Shown here: positions 9,043-18,398 of the stretch, one piece after another | Layout of the letters: each line of letters begins with the position of its first letter | Position numbering within the stretch: position 1 is the stretch's first letter | NCBI RefSeq assembly: GCF_003389455.1 | Contig: NZ_QUAC01000310.1 | Span: 1 to 64,000 of the forward strand | Source of the DNA: Streptomyces inhibens | GTDB taxonomy: Bacteria > Actinomycetota > Actinomycetes > Streptomycetales > Streptomycetaceae | DNA length: 64,000 nucleotides | Reading direction: 5' to 3' | Notes under the pieces: model-generated | The model's database searches: none | What the model saw: the letters and a program-made list of their open reading frames with translations, nothing else | Told to the model about the DNA's origin: nothing | Made by a program: the position numbers and the translations under genes

Positions 9043-12000
9043 TCAGGGGGTTTCCGCGACGGTGACGCGGTGCTCCACGGAGTAGACGGTCTGGTCGTCG
9101 GCGAACGCGATGGTCTCGGCCCGCGTGCCGCCTCCGCCCGCGGTCGGTTCGAGCTGGAAGAGCGCCGCCGAGGCGACCCACGCGAGGCCCGGCACCTGCT
9201 CCAGCACGCGGTACGCCTCGCCCGCGTACACCGGCCGCCCCAGCGGCCAGCCAGTGCCGTCCGGGCCGCCGTCGACGGGGTTGAACCAGCGGTAGAGAGC
9301 CTTTTCCGCCGCGGCTGCCAGCTCCGAACGCTCCGTCGCCGTCTGGTAGTCGGCGGGGCGCACCTGGGCCTCGATACGGATGCCCACGTAGCGCGGTGTC
9401 TCCAGCCACACCGGAACCCCTGCGGGCTGCCGGGCCCGCAGCGCTCTGCGCAGGGTGTCGCAGGCATCCTGGGTGGGGGTGAGCATATGGAACGGGAACC
9501 AGCCGCGCTCGTCGGCGGTGACGGCCGGGATCACCCGCAGCCGGACACCCGCCTGGAAGGTACCGCCACTGGTGTCGGTGTAGCCGTCACTGCCGTTCGC
9601 CGATGTCTTGGTGATCCGCGCGGAGACGATGCCCGGCGGCACACCCGTGCACGCGGTACCCCGTTCCACGCCGTTGCCGCCGGCGCCGAGCGTGGTGCTG
9701 TACGGCTCCACGGAGATCTGCAGGTCCTTGCCCGGGACGGCGCCGTGCTGGTCCTTCCCCACCTTCGGTCCGAAGTGCACCTGGCCGGTCAGGGCGTTGA
9801 TCACGACGTGCTGGGAGTTCACCGTGGAGTTGTGGAAGGAGTCCACCGCGGTCCAGTAGGTGTCCGTGCCCACCACGACCTCGGGCAGTTCCTGCTCCGG
9901 CGCGACGTAGACCTTGGGCTGCAACAGCTGGAAGACCTGGCCCGGCGTTTCGTCCGAGATGGCGGTCGCCGGCTCGTCGACCAGGGCGTACTGCAGCGCC
10001 TTCACCTCGCCCGTGGTGCCCGCATCGAAGTGGACCTCGTACGTGGTGGTCTCGTCCCCCGACGGGTCGTGGATCTGGAGCGCGAGCCACGACCCGCGCA
10101 GGGGCGGGAAGCTGCCGTGGCCGGCCACGGCCCTGTCGATCTCGGTCTCCGGCGGATCGTCCTCCGGACGCCAGCGGGGCGAGGCGCCCAGCCGCAGCGG
10201 AAAAGCCCCTCCCAGCACCTTCGTGTCGGCAGTCACGGACGTGTACGCCGCGGGTGCGTCCGGGTTCCACCACGGCATGCCCGTGCGCGGCAGGAAGACG
10301 GAGAGGGCCAGGCGGCGGCCGGGGACGTCGGTGTTCGGCTTGACCCACAGGGCGAGTTCCTTCGGTGCCACGCTCCCCGGGATGTGGACGAGACAGAGCA
10401 CCAGCTTGCCGCCCGGGCGGAACGCGCCGCTCGCCGTGCCCTGCGCCTGGTAGTCGCCCGCTGTGAAGAGATCGGTGGCACCGGTCACCGTCGAATCCAG
10501 GTGCAGTGGCGCCACCCCGGCCCGCGCGGCGCCGGTGCGGGTGGCCTCGTCCTGGGTGGTGAAGACCATGCCGGCCGCGGTGATTTCGGTGTCCTGGAGA
10601 ACCGACGAGGTGTCCGACTCCAGCGTGAACTCGACCATGGTGTCGGCCGGTTTGGCGAAGAGGAGGTTCCGTGCCGGATCGAGCGTGTTGTCGGTGACGG
10701 TGCGCACATGGTGGATGCGCGCCATCCCCGCCGAGGCGGCCAGCGCCAGCTCCTCGTAGTCGAGCGGGGTGACGGCCCGTTCGGGCACGGGTGAGCCGAG
10801 CGGCCGCCGCCGGGCGTACGCCTCCGATGTCTCCTCCTCGGTGCCTCCGGTGGCCGGCGCGGGGTTGGTCACGGCCGAGACGTACGGCAGCGGCGTACGC
10901 AGCGTGGTGACCGTGCGGGCCGGCACATTACCGCGCGTGCCGCCGCCGGTCAGATAGCGCGGAGCGCGTACGAGGGAGCCCTCGGGCAGTGCGGCACCGT
11001 GCCGGCGCAGGCCCCGTCCGGTGCGGGTGACCGGCGCGAACACGGCCTCTCCGGTGCGCGGATCGAGCGTGAAGTGCCGGTCGTCGGGGCCGGAGGCGGC
11101 CAGCGAGGGGACGTGCGACCACCGCCCCCGCGCCCCGTCCGCGCCGAGCGCCTCGACGGTGAGTGTGTCGGTGGCGTGCAGCAGGGGAGGGTGCGCGAAG
11201 CGGAAGCGTTCGCCGGCCTGGCCGGTCGCCCGGCCCAGCTCCTCGTCCTGGACGAGACACGCCTGCACGGCGGGCACCTTGACGGTGAGCACGGGTTGCA
11301 GGGCGAGGGAGGCCGGTTCATGCCGGAACACCGGCCCGACCTGAGGAATGCGCCTGACGAGCCCGACATCCCGTAACTGCCAGGGACGCGCGTCATGTTC
11401 GGATCCGGAAGGGTCGATCAGCAGCCGCGCGGGGGCGTGGGTGGCGGGGATGTCGAGCGTGATCCGTGTCGTCCCGTCCTCGCCGACCGTGTGTGCCACC
11501 AGCGTGCACGGGGCCCAGTGCGACCCCTGCCATGCCTCCCACACCTCCTTCTCCTCTGCCAGGCCCTTGCCGAAGCCGACCTCGAAGGTGACGCGGGTGT
11601 CGGGCACCGGCACCGACAGCACGGCCAGCGTGACGTCGGGGCCGGGCGACGTGGCGACGGAGGGCGGCCGCACCGGAGTGTCCGCGCTGAGCGGATAGTC
11701 CCCGAAGTAGGGGAGGTTGAGGTGGAAGGGCGGCCCCGCGAAGGGCAGCCCGCCCGGCTCGACCGCATCCCGTCCGGGAGCGCCGAACCGCGTCAGCGAG
11801 CCGTGCACCACACCGCCCTGCGCACCCTTCTCGGCGAACCGGCCCGCCGCGACCAGCACACAGGGGTTGACCAGCGCCTCGCACACCGTGCTGAAGACGA
11901 CCGGTTCCTCCGCGCCCACCGGCCGCGTGGCCACCTCCACACCCGCCGGGACCGGGACCGGCTCCGGCGAGGGCGCCGCGAGCTGGAACAGCACCTCGGC

Positions 12001-12258
12001 GCGGGAGGCCGAGGCACGGTACGGGCGGACGCCGAGCATCCGCAGCAGCTCCAGCCGGTGCCGGTCCGGCGCCCGGTTCAACCGGTCGCGCAGCGCCTCC
12101 ACCATGTCGGCGCAGGTCTCGATCAGCGCGTGCCCCGGATCGGTGCGGTCCCGGCCCGCCCACAGGGGCTGCGCCGCGCGGACCGAGGCCGCCGCGGCGC
12201 CCGTGATGTCCGCGCGGCTGCGGCCGTCGTACTCGGGCATCGGCAGTGTCATCGTCAC
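9043..12258 (-). CDS. Putative baseplate assembly protein (gpJ/Cis11-like), long paralog
   Basis: A 1,071-aa protein. The N-terminus (YDGRSRADITGAAAA, then DPGHALIETCADMVEALRDRLNRAP and ELLRMLGVRP) and the C-terminus (GVPVWLETPRYVGIRIEAQV, then FNPVDGGPDGTGWPLGRPVY with a following GEAYRVLEQVPGL) match large phage J-like baseplate wedge proteins. These form the wedge around the spike with gp25 and gpI-like proteins. It is homologous in layout to the 692-aa protein two genes upstream but has a ~300-residue insertion. The start is GTG 12258 in a GTGA overlap with the gpI-like gene, with another ATG two codons later. Confidence 0.85.
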   Translation of the reverse strand: MTMTLPMPEYDGRSRADITGAAAASVRAAQPLWAGRDRTDPGHALIETCADMVEALRDRLNRAPDRHRLELLRMLGVRPYRASASRAEVLFQLAAPSPEPVPVPAGVEVATRPVGAEEPVVFSTVCEALVNPCVLVAAGRFAEKGAQGGVVHGSLTRFGAPGRDAVEPGGLPFAGPPFHLNLPYFGDYPLSADTPVRPPSVATSPGPDVTLAVLSVPVPDTRVTFEVGFGKGLAEEKEVWEAWQGSHWAPCTLVAHTVGEDGTTRITLDIPATHAPARLLIDPSGSEHDARPWQLRDVGLVRRIPQVGPVFRHEPASLALQPVLTVKVPAVQACLVQDEELGRATGQAGERFRFAHPPLLHATDTLTVEALGADGARGRWSHVPSLAASGPDDRHFTLDPRTGEAVFAPVTRTGRGLRRHGAALPEGSLVRAPRYLTGGGTRGNVPARTVTTLRTPLPYVSAVTNPAPATGGTEEETSEAYARRRPLGSPVPERAVTPLDYEELALAASAGMARIHHVRTVTDNTLDPARNLLFAKPADTMVEFTLESDTSSVLQDTEITAAGMVFTTQDEATRTGAARAGVAPLHLDSTVTGATDLFTAGDYQAQGTASGAFRPGGKLVLCLVHIPGSVAPKELALWVKPNTDVPGRRLALSVFLPRTGMPWWNPDAPAAYTSVTADTKVLGGAFPLRLGASPRWRPEDDPPETEIDRAVAGHGSFPPLRGSWLALQIHDPSGDETTTYEVHFDAGTTGEVKALQYALVDEPATAISDETPGQVFQLLQPKVYVAPEQELPEVVVGTDTYWTAVDSFHNSTVNSQHVVINALTGQVHFGPKVGKDQHGAVPGKDLQISVEPYSTTLGAGGNGVERGTACTGVPPGIVSARITKTSANGSDGYTDTSGGTFQAGVRLRVIPAVTADERGWFPFHMLTPTQDACDTLRRALRARQPAGVPVWLETPRYVGIRIEAQVRPADYQTATERSELAAAAEKALYRWFNPVDGGPDGTGWPLGRPVYAGEAYRVLEQVPGLAWVASAALFQLEPTAGGGGTRAETIAFADDQTVYSVEHRVTVAETP

Positions 12259-12785
12259 GCGCCTCCGGTGACTTCGGTCTTGAACGGCAGATGCGCGGGA
12301 CAGTGCGCTGCCACCAGCCGGAACAGCGGCAGCTCGAAGTCCTCGCGCCGGCCTTGCACTTGGAGGGTGACGGTGAGCATCCGGCCGGGCGGCGGCTTCT
12401 CGTTCCCCTCGTAGACCCCGCCCGGATCGGAGATGTGCAGCCGCTCCGGGGGCCAGCCGTAGATCTCCTCGGCCTCGCGCCGCAGCGCGTACGGCCGGCC
12501 GCGGTGCGCGGCGAGCCAGGGCGCGAGCGCGACGGCGGTACGCCGCTGCCGCTCGTCCCAGTCCGTTTCGACGCGCGCGCCCGTGATGCGGACGAGCCAG
12601 TCCAGGAAGGCCGGCGGGGCACGCCAGGGGTCGAGGACCTCCTCCAGCCGGTCGAGCAGACCGCCGACCGGGCCGATCGCCGCGCCGACCCCGTCGGCGA
12701 AGGCCCGGGTCACCTGGTCGTGCGCGTACACGGCGGGCAGCGGCACGGGTTCCACAGCCGGCGCGTCCTGGTGCTTCTTCGGCAT
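12255..12785 (-). CDS. Phage tail protein, gpI-like baseplate wedge component
   Basis: A 176-aa protein starting at ATG 12785, 14 bases after the upstream J-like stop. The sequence LLDRLEEVLDPWRAPPAFLDWLVRI, then DWDERQRRTAVALAPWLAAHRGRPYALR and IYGWPPERLHISDPGG, is typical of phage tail protein I-type (P2 gpI) proteins of CIS clusters, which pair with J-like proteins in the baseplate wedge. It lies between two J-like genes, so it may connect both. No membrane segment. It overlaps the long J-like gene by four bases. Confidence 0.82.
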   Translation of the reverse strand: MPKKHQDAPAVEPVPLPAVYAHDQVTRAFADGVGAAIGPVGGLLDRLEEVLDPWRAPPAFLDWLVRITGARVETDWDERQRRTAVALAPWLAAHRGRPYALRREAEEIYGWPPERLHISDPGGVYEGNEKPPPGRMLTVTLQVQGRREDFELPLFRLVAAHCPAHLPFKTEVTGGA

Positions 12786-12799
12786 GACGGTGCCGCCCC

Positions 12800-14878
12800 T
12801 CAGCTCTTCTCGACGGTGATGTCCACGTCCAGCAGGTGGACGAGCCCGCTGTCCGACACCTCGATCGCGGGGCGGGTGGCGCCCTCTTTGTCGGTCACCT
12901 GCGCGTCGCCGACGGCACGGATCTCCGGGACCTTCTCCAGCGCGGTGAACACATCCCCGGCGTGCACCCGCCGTCCCCAGGCCCAGCCCTGCCCGTCCGG
13001 CCCGCCCTGTGTGGGGTGGAAGTAGCCGAACAGGGCGCGTACGGCGGCGTCCTTGACCGCCTGGGCATTCCGCGCCCACGGGTGGACGGTGGCCTTCACC
13101 TTGAAGCCGGCGTAGTCCGGCGGACCGGCGTGCAGGCGCTCACCGAGCAGCCGGGCACCGGAGAGAACGGCCTTGGTCTCCTCCAGCGCCGCCCGCGGCA
13201 CCGCCAACTCGTCCTCCGTCAGGGCACGAGAGGAGGCCGAGGGCAGGGGCGGCACGAGCAGCACCCGCAGCGCGGCCTCCTCCGAATGCCACACGGCGGG
13301 TTCGGCCCTGGGGCCCTTGAGGAAGTAGAAGACCTCGCCCACGGTCACCACGGCATCCGGCGAGCGCTGGCAGTCGGGCGACAGACCGGGGAAGGACTCC
13401 GCGATCAGCGAGCGCACGCCACGGCCCACGGAGGGGAAGAGCGTGCCCGGCGCATACTTGTAGCGCCGGTGGTAGAACGCCTCCCCCTTGAAGAGGAACA
13501 CCTCGTACTCATCGTCCGCGTCAGGGACGGGCAGGGCCGCGACGGCGTTGAGATCCTGGGCGAACTCCTCGGGCAGGCCGAGGAATTGCGCCGAGATCAG
13601 CTTGCTCGCCGCGGCCCCCCATGCGCACCGCTCACCGACGAACCACAGCCGGTCGACGGCGTTCTTGAGGTGGAGGACGGCGTCGACCTTGGTCTTCGCG
13701 AACTCCGGAGGCTCGTCGCCCGAGACCGTCTGCTCGCTGCCGTCCAGCAGCAGCACCCGCTTGTACACCACACCGGTGTCGCCGGGGAAGTAGTGCACGG
13801 CCCACGGCTGTTGCTCCGGCCGTACGGGCACCGCGCACGTGGACAGCGGCACCGGGCGCGGGGGCGCCAGCAGCCCCGCCGGGACGGTGGTGTCGGCCGG
13901 GCGGACCGTGGCGCTGACCCGGCAGCGGGCGACCAGCGACGCATGCTCGGACAGCAGCCGCTCGTGGTCCTGCACCGTCACCGCGCGGCGCAGCGGCGCC
14001 AGGCCGAGCGCCGCCCGGTCCAGGGCCTCCCGCCAGGTCTCCGCGTCCTGACCGGCGGCCAGAATCCGGTCGGCCTTCGCCGACGGCACCCCGGCCGCTC
14101 CGTACAGGGGTGTGCCCGGGGGCAGTTCGCTGAGCGTGCCCCGGCAGGCGGTGTACTCGGCGGTGATCGTGGCGCCCTGCTGCGGAACCTCGCCGATCTG
14201 CCGGGACCTGCCCGCGAACGGCACCAGCGGCCCGAACACCACCTCGCCCGTCGCCTCGTCCCACCAGTAGCACTCCTCCCGGTCGCCCGCCTTCGCAAAG
14301 CTCCGTACGGGAGCCCACACCCGCCCCTCGACCGTGACCGAGGTGAGCGGCGAGGCCGGCGGCTCCGGCAGGGGGACGGGCGGCGACCACGGGCGGCGTG
14401 CGGGCCGGAAGCGCTGGGCGGGGACTTGGGCCGAGGTGCCCAGCACCTCGCGGACTTCCTCCGGTTGCTCCACGGCCTCCACCGTTGCCGAGCCGCCCCG
14501 CGGAACCTTGACCTCCGACACCGTACGCAGAACGACGGCCGGCTCACCCTCCGACCTCAGCTCGGTCCCCTCGGGAACCGTGGTCTCCTGCACACCGACG
14601 GTGTCGCTGAACCGCACCCGCACCCGGCACGGCGTCGCGGGCACCGGTGTGATGCCCATCAGCCGCAGCAGCCGGTCACGCTGCGCCGGCGTCATCCGCG
14701 CCACCCGGTACAGGAGCAGGTCCACGCGCTCGGCGCAGGCCTCGATCAGCGTCACGCCCGGGTCGGAGACATTGTGGTCGCTCCAGTCCGGCGCCCGGCC
14801 GGGCAGCGCGCGCTTCGCGGCGTCCACCAGCGGCTGGAAGCGGAGGTCGTCCAGATCGGGGAGGGGCAGCTCGGGCAT
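12800..14878 (-). CDS. Putative baseplate assembly protein (gpJ-like), short paralog
   Basis: A 692-aa protein beginning PELPLPDLDDLRFQPLVDAAKRALPG, with DWSDHNVSDPGVTLIEACAERVDLLLYRVARM and RLLRLMGITPVPATPCRVRV, and ending with FGYFHPTQGGPDGQGWAWGRRVHAGD. These are hallmarks of the baseplate J-like family of contractile injection systems. The start is ATG 14878 with GGAG upstream, three bases after the gp25 stop. Together with the 1,071-aa paralog it gives two J-like wedge subunits, as in many eCIS baseplates. Confidence 0.87.
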   Translation of the reverse strand: MPELPLPDLDDLRFQPLVDAAKRALPGRAPDWSDHNVSDPGVTLIEACAERVDLLLYRVARMTPAQRDRLLRLMGITPVPATPCRVRVRFSDTVGVQETTVPEGTELRSEGEPAVVLRTVSEVKVPRGGSATVEAVEQPEEVREVLGTSAQVPAQRFRPARRPWSPPVPLPEPPASPLTSVTVEGRVWAPVRSFAKAGDREECYWWDEATGEVVFGPLVPFAGRSRQIGEVPQQGATITAEYTACRGTLSELPPGTPLYGAAGVPSAKADRILAAGQDAETWREALDRAALGLAPLRRAVTVQDHERLLSEHASLVARCRVSATVRPADTTVPAGLLAPPRPVPLSTCAVPVRPEQQPWAVHYFPGDTGVVYKRVLLLDGSEQTVSGDEPPEFAKTKVDAVLHLKNAVDRLWFVGERCAWGAAASKLISAQFLGLPEEFAQDLNAVAALPVPDADDEYEVFLFKGEAFYHRRYKYAPGTLFPSVGRGVRSLIAESFPGLSPDCQRSPDAVVTVGEVFYFLKGPRAEPAVWHSEEAALRVLLVPPLPSASSRALTEDELAVPRAALEETKAVLSGARLLGERLHAGPPDYAGFKVKATVHPWARNAQAVKDAAVRALFGYFHPTQGGPDGQGWAWGRRVHAGDVFTALEKVPEIRAVGDAQVTDKEGATRPAIEVSDSGLVHLLDVDITVEKS

Positions 14879-14881
14879 CGT

Positions 14882-15319
14882 TCACTCCGGCAGCGTGTAG
14901 AAGGGAAAGACGAGATTGCGCGGCTCGTTGGTGGCGCGCAGCCGGTAGCGGATGTCGATGTAGAGCACGCCGTCCACCTCCGAATCGGTGCTGAACCGCA
15001 GCTCGTCCACCTCGATACGCGGCTCCCAGCGCTCCAGCGCCTGCCGCACCTCGGTGTCGGCACGGGCCACGGTGCCCGCGTTCAGCGGATCGAAGACCAG
15101 CCGGTGGATACCGCAGCCGAACTCGGGCCGCATCGGCCGCTCGCCCGGCGCGGTGCCGAGGATCAGGCGGACGGCCTGTTCCACCTCGTCCGTGCCGGAC
15201 GCCAGCGCCACCCGGCCGGTGTGGGTGAGCGCGCCGGGGAAGCACCAGCCCGCGCCGATCACCCCGCTCGCGTCCAGGCCCGGTGTGAGGGCGCCGCCCG
15301 CCGTGTCTGTGCCGTTCAC
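14882..15319 (-). CDS. GPW/gp25 family baseplate protein
   Basis: About 145 aa. The gp25 core is visible: VEQAVRLILGTAPGERPMRPEFG, then IHRLVFDPLN and EVRQALERWEPRIEV. T4 gp25-like proteins link the sheath to the baseplate wedge and are among the most conserved parts of contractile systems. I chose GTG 15319, preceded by GGGAGTGAGTAC; an ATG at 15343 in the same frame has no ribosome site. It follows the spike gene by about 30 bases. Confidence 0.88.
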   Translation of the reverse strand: MNGTDTAGGALTPGLDASGVIGAGWCFPGALTHTGRVALASGTDEVEQAVRLILGTAPGERPMRPEFGCGIHRLVFDPLNAGTVARADTEVRQALERWEPRIEVDELRFSTDSEVDGVLYIDIRYRLRATNEPRNLVFPFYTLPE

Positions 15320-15350
15320 GTACTCACTCCCAACGAGCCACATCCGGAGG

Positions 15351-17117
15351 TCAGTTGATGTCCACCGGATTACCGGTGATCTTGGTCGTGGTGCCGCCGA
15401 TGGTGAGCGTCCCCCCGCTGTCGAGCGTGATCGACTCGCCCCCGGCCCGGAGGGTGACCTTGCCCGCCGAGATGACGACCTCGCCGTCCGCGCCCGCGTC
15501 GATGGTGATCTTCCGCTCGGGCGCGTCGAGCGAGACCTTCAGCCCCTTGCCCGGCTCACCGGCCTCAAGGGTGATGGCCGTGTCCTTGCGGTCCAGATGC
15601 GCGCTCAGCTTGCCGTCGCCGGACGTGAGCCGGACGCCCTGCGGGCCCTTGGCCGCGCTCAGCAGCTCCAGCCGGTCGCCGGACCGCGAGCTGACCGAAC
15701 ACCGATTGGCGCGGCCCGTGTTGGCATCCACCAGCGGCAGACCGTGATCGGTGGGCGCGTCCTTGCCGTTGTAGAGCCCGCCCAGCACGTACGGCCGGTC
15801 CAGCCGTCCGTGCTCGAACCCGATCAGCACCTCGTCGCCCACCTCCGGGCTGACCACCCCGCCCCCGCCCGCGCCGCCCCACTGCACGGTGCGCACCCAG
15901 TCCGTCACATAGTCCTGGGAAAGCCACGGCAGCTGCAGACGTACGGCGCCCCGCTGGCCACGGCCCGGCTCCTTGGTATCCGTGACGATCCCGACCGCCA
16001 CGCCCATCCCGCACAGCGGCGGCGGATGCGGTACGACCGGCGGCGGCAGCGCGCCCACCCGCACCTGCGTCAGATAGCCGTGCTCACCGTCGAAGGTGTG
16101 GCGGCAGGCGGTCGTCGTATAGCGCCCGGCGAACGGCTCACCCGTGCCGCTCACGGTGACCGGACACCCGGCCCGCAGCTGCGGGGTACCGGCGACCGTC
16201 GCCTCCAGCCCGGCGACGGCGGCGGCAGCATCCGCCGCCAGGGCGTTCGCCGCCGCCCCCACCTCCGGCGCCGTGGTGTACGGCCGCCCGGCGACCAGGA
16301 GTTCCCCACCCTTGCCGCCGAACGCCCGCCCCAGCTCACCGGGCGAGGCACCGATCCGCACCCGCACGCTGTCGGTCGCCGACGCCTTCGCCACGACCGG
16401 CGCCTTCGCCCCCTCGTCCCAGCCGCGCACCTCCACGGCGCCCACCTGGCCCACCGAACTGACGGAGGCCCGCAGCGACAGCAGATTCTCGCGGTACTGC
16501 AGCACGAACGGGCTGCGGTCCGCGCCCGTCGACGGCGCCGGCGCCTCCGAAGCGGGCCGCAGCCGCCGCATCGTCAGCTCCGAACCCTCCACCGCCAGAT
16601 GCAGACCCCGCTGGTCGGCGAGGTGCGCCAGCAGCTCCCAGTCGGTCAGATTGGGCTGCGCCAGATGCGGCACCCGCGCGGTCTCGGCCTCGATGCGCCC
16701 GGTCCGCAGCCCGTGCCGCGCCGCCGCCTCGGCGGCGATCTCCGCGACCGTACGGTTCACATACGCTGCCACGCGCCGGCCCCGCATCAGCCGGTGCCCC
16801 CGGTCCGTCGCGCGGACCACCGTGAAGGACCCCGCCGCGTCCACCTCCGCCTCCAGCGCCGTGACCTCCCCGTCGAAGACCGTCGCCCGCGCCCTGCGCC
16901 GCTCCGCCGCCACCGCGACCGTCACCGCGCGGCCGACGGCGATACGGGCCGCGGACAGCAGCTGGTGGTCGGGGTCGCTGAAGCGCAGCTCCGCTGTGGA
17001 CGGCAGATGCGTGGCCGACTCGACGACGGCGTTCACCAGCCGCTCGTGCCACGCCTGTTGCAGAGGCGTGCCGCCGAAGGAGACGACCGGCTCGGCGGCG
17101 TAGGCCCTGACCGTCAT
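15351..17117 (-). CDS. VgrG-like spike / baseplate hub protein
   Basis: A 588-aa protein with the gp27-like hub domain in the N-terminal half (FSDPDHQLLSAARIAVGRAVTV, then the VRATDRGHRLMRGRR and YVNRTVAEIAAEAAARHGL stretch). It is followed by the gp5-like OB fold (GMGVAVGIVTDTKEPGRGQRGAV, then WVRTVQWGGAGGGGVVSPEVGDEVLIGFEHG, around 350-450) and a C-terminal beta-helix-like repeat of short strands that ends at the tip. It forms the puncturing spike. No PAAR tip gene is recognisable in the window, although one is often beside VgrG. The start is ATG 17117, overlapping the LysM gene stop by four bases. Confidence 0.9.
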   Translation of the reverse strand: MTVRAYAAEPVVSFGGTPLQQAWHERLVNAVVESATHLPSTAELRFSDPDHQLLSAARIAVGRAVTVAVAAERRRARATVFDGEVTALEAEVDAAGSFTVVRATDRGHRLMRGRRVAAYVNRTVAEIAAEAAARHGLRTGRIEAETARVPHLAQPNLTDWELLAHLADQRGLHLAVEGSELTMRRLRPASEAPAPSTGADRSPFVLQYRENLLSLRASVSSVGQVGAVEVRGWDEGAKAPVVAKASATDSVRVRIGASPGELGRAFGGKGGELLVAGRPYTTAPEVGAAANALAADAAAAVAGLEATVAGTPQLRAGCPVTVSGTGEPFAGRYTTTACRHTFDGEHGYLTQVRVGALPPPVVPHPPPLCGMGVAVGIVTDTKEPGRGQRGAVRLQLPWLSQDYVTDWVRTVQWGGAGGGGVVSPEVGDEVLIGFEHGRLDRPYVLGGLYNGKDAPTDHGLPLVDANTGRANRCSVSSRSGDRLELLSAAKGPQGVRLTSGDGKLSAHLDRKDTAITLEAGEPGKGLKVSLDAPERKITIDAGADGEVVISAGKVTLRAGGESITLDSGGTLTIGGTTTKITGNPVDIN

Positions 17118-17836
17118 CGCGCACCCCCCGGGGCCTGCTCTTCGAGCGTCGGCAGGACCAGCACCGTCCCCGGCGGGACGCCCTGTGGGTCGTCGAGGTC
17201 GTTGGCGCGGGCGATGGCGCGCCATTGCGTCGGGTCCCCGTACGCCTTCCAGGCGAGACCCGGCAGCGTGTCACCCGCGACCAGGCGGTGCGTGCCGACC
17301 GGGCCGTCACCGCCCGAGCTGGGGTTCTGCCGTGCGGGCGAGCCACCCGCCTCCTCCAGCGTCACCGTGCACTCCGCGCGCAGCGGCGTACCGTCCGTGC
17401 CGAACCGGGTATAGGTGGCGTTGACCTGCGTCACCAGCGCCAGAAAGGCCGTGGTCTGCGCGCGCCCCCACTCCAGCCGCACCCATGGCGCCGAGGCCGG
17501 CTTGGCCGCCACGCTCTGCGAGGTGGGCACGCAGCAGCTCAGCAGCCGCTCGACCTGCTCCTGCACGCCGCCCTTGCTGCCCGGCGCGTCCAGGAACACA
17601 TCGAGGGTCATGGTGCGGGGCTGCGCGGACACGAACTGGGCGCGGGCCGCCGAGCCGTTGGACGGGGCCCTGCCGCGCTTCCAGCTCGCGGCCTTGGTCA
17701 CCGCGATCCGCTCGGGGTTGAAGTGCAGCTTGACGCGGGCGTGTTCGGGGCCCGGCGTGTTCCCGGTGCCGGCCGGCGGATCGTAGATCACCAGGACGGC
17801 TCGTACGGGAGCGCCTCCCAGGGGCAGGGTAGGCAT
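17114..17836 (-). CDS. LysM-domain baseplate hub protein (gp53/Cis7-like)
   Basis: A 240-aa protein. The N-terminal ~160 residues (VKLHFNPERIAVTKAASWKRG, then PRTMTLDVFLDAPG) are typical of CIS hub-adaptor proteins. A single LysM domain lies at 182-229 (HRLVAGDTLPGLAWKAYGDP, ending with a GVPPGTVLVLP motif). In this family LysM fixes the tail tube to the spike rather than binding cell wall. The start is ATG 17836 with AAAGGA upstream. It is coupled to the spike gene by an ATGA overlap. Confidence 0.87.
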   Translation of the reverse strand: MPTLPLGGAPVRAVLVIYDPPAGTGNTPGPEHARVKLHFNPERIAVTKAASWKRGRAPSNGSAARAQFVSAQPRTMTLDVFLDAPGSKGGVQEQVERLLSCCVPTSQSVAAKPASAPWVRLEWGRAQTTAFLALVTQVNATYTRFGTDGTPLRAECTVTLEEAGGSPARQNPSSGGDGPVGTHRLVAGDTLPGLAWKAYGDPTQWRAIARANDLDDPQGVPPGTVLVLPTLEEQAPGGAR

Positions 17837-17867
17837 GGGGTCCTTTCGGGGACGTGGGTGAGAGCGG

Positions 17868-18299
17868 TCAGAAGAGGACTTCCAGAAAGCCGTTGTGGGC
17901 GATCTCCAGGGTTTCGCGGGCTACCTGCGACTGCTCCGTATCGAAGGAGGGCCCGCTCCAGCGGACCGGCAGCACCCCGTCCAGCAGCCATCTGACCAGT
18001 GGCTTGCGGTCCGGTCCCAGCGCCACCAACTGGCCCGGCATCCGGACCGGTTCGTTCACCTGGAGCTGTAGCCAGGCCCACACCAGCGTGGTCTGCCGGG
18101 TCAGCGGCCGGCTCAGTACGACGTTGGAGTAACGCAGCCGCGTCGGCAGATGCCACACCCGCCCGTTCATCCCGCCCTCGACCCGCTCCTCCACGTCCAT
18201 GGAGCACCCCAGCCCGTCGCACGAGCTGAACGCGCCCAGTGCATGGGGCCCGATGGAGAGCTGGAACATCGAGCTGACGGCGAACGGCTGGTCCGGCAT
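17868..18299 (-). CDS. Phage tail tube-like protein (gp19 family)
   Basis: A 143-aa protein with the T4 gp19-type pattern: FQLSIGPHALGAFSSCDGLG near the start, RLRYSNVVLSRPLT in the middle, and WSGPSFDTEQSQVARETLEIAHNGFLEV at the end. Because it is next to the LysM and spike genes it is probably the specialised first-layer tube protein, with the main tube protein encoded near the sheath outside this window. The start is ATG 18299 with GGAG nine bases upstream. Confidence 0.87.
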   Translation of the reverse strand: MPDQPFAVSSMFQLSIGPHALGAFSSCDGLGCSMDVEERVEGGMNGRVWHLPTRLRYSNVVLSRPLTRQTTLVWAWLQLQVNEPVRMPGQLVALGPDRKPLVRWLLDGVLPVRWSGPSFDTEQSQVARETLEIAHNGFLEVLF

Positions 18300-18398
18300 G
18301 GCGGCGGCTCCGGTGTCGGGGGAGGGAGGTGTCGGGGAGGGGGCGACGGCGGAGGGAGATGACGCCGGAGGGGTGGCGGCGCAGCGCCCGCCGGGCGG

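Noticed and set aside
8239..10794. 851-codon plus-strand open frame
   Set aside because: Antisense to the propeller and J-like genes, low-complexity composition, no recognisable motif.
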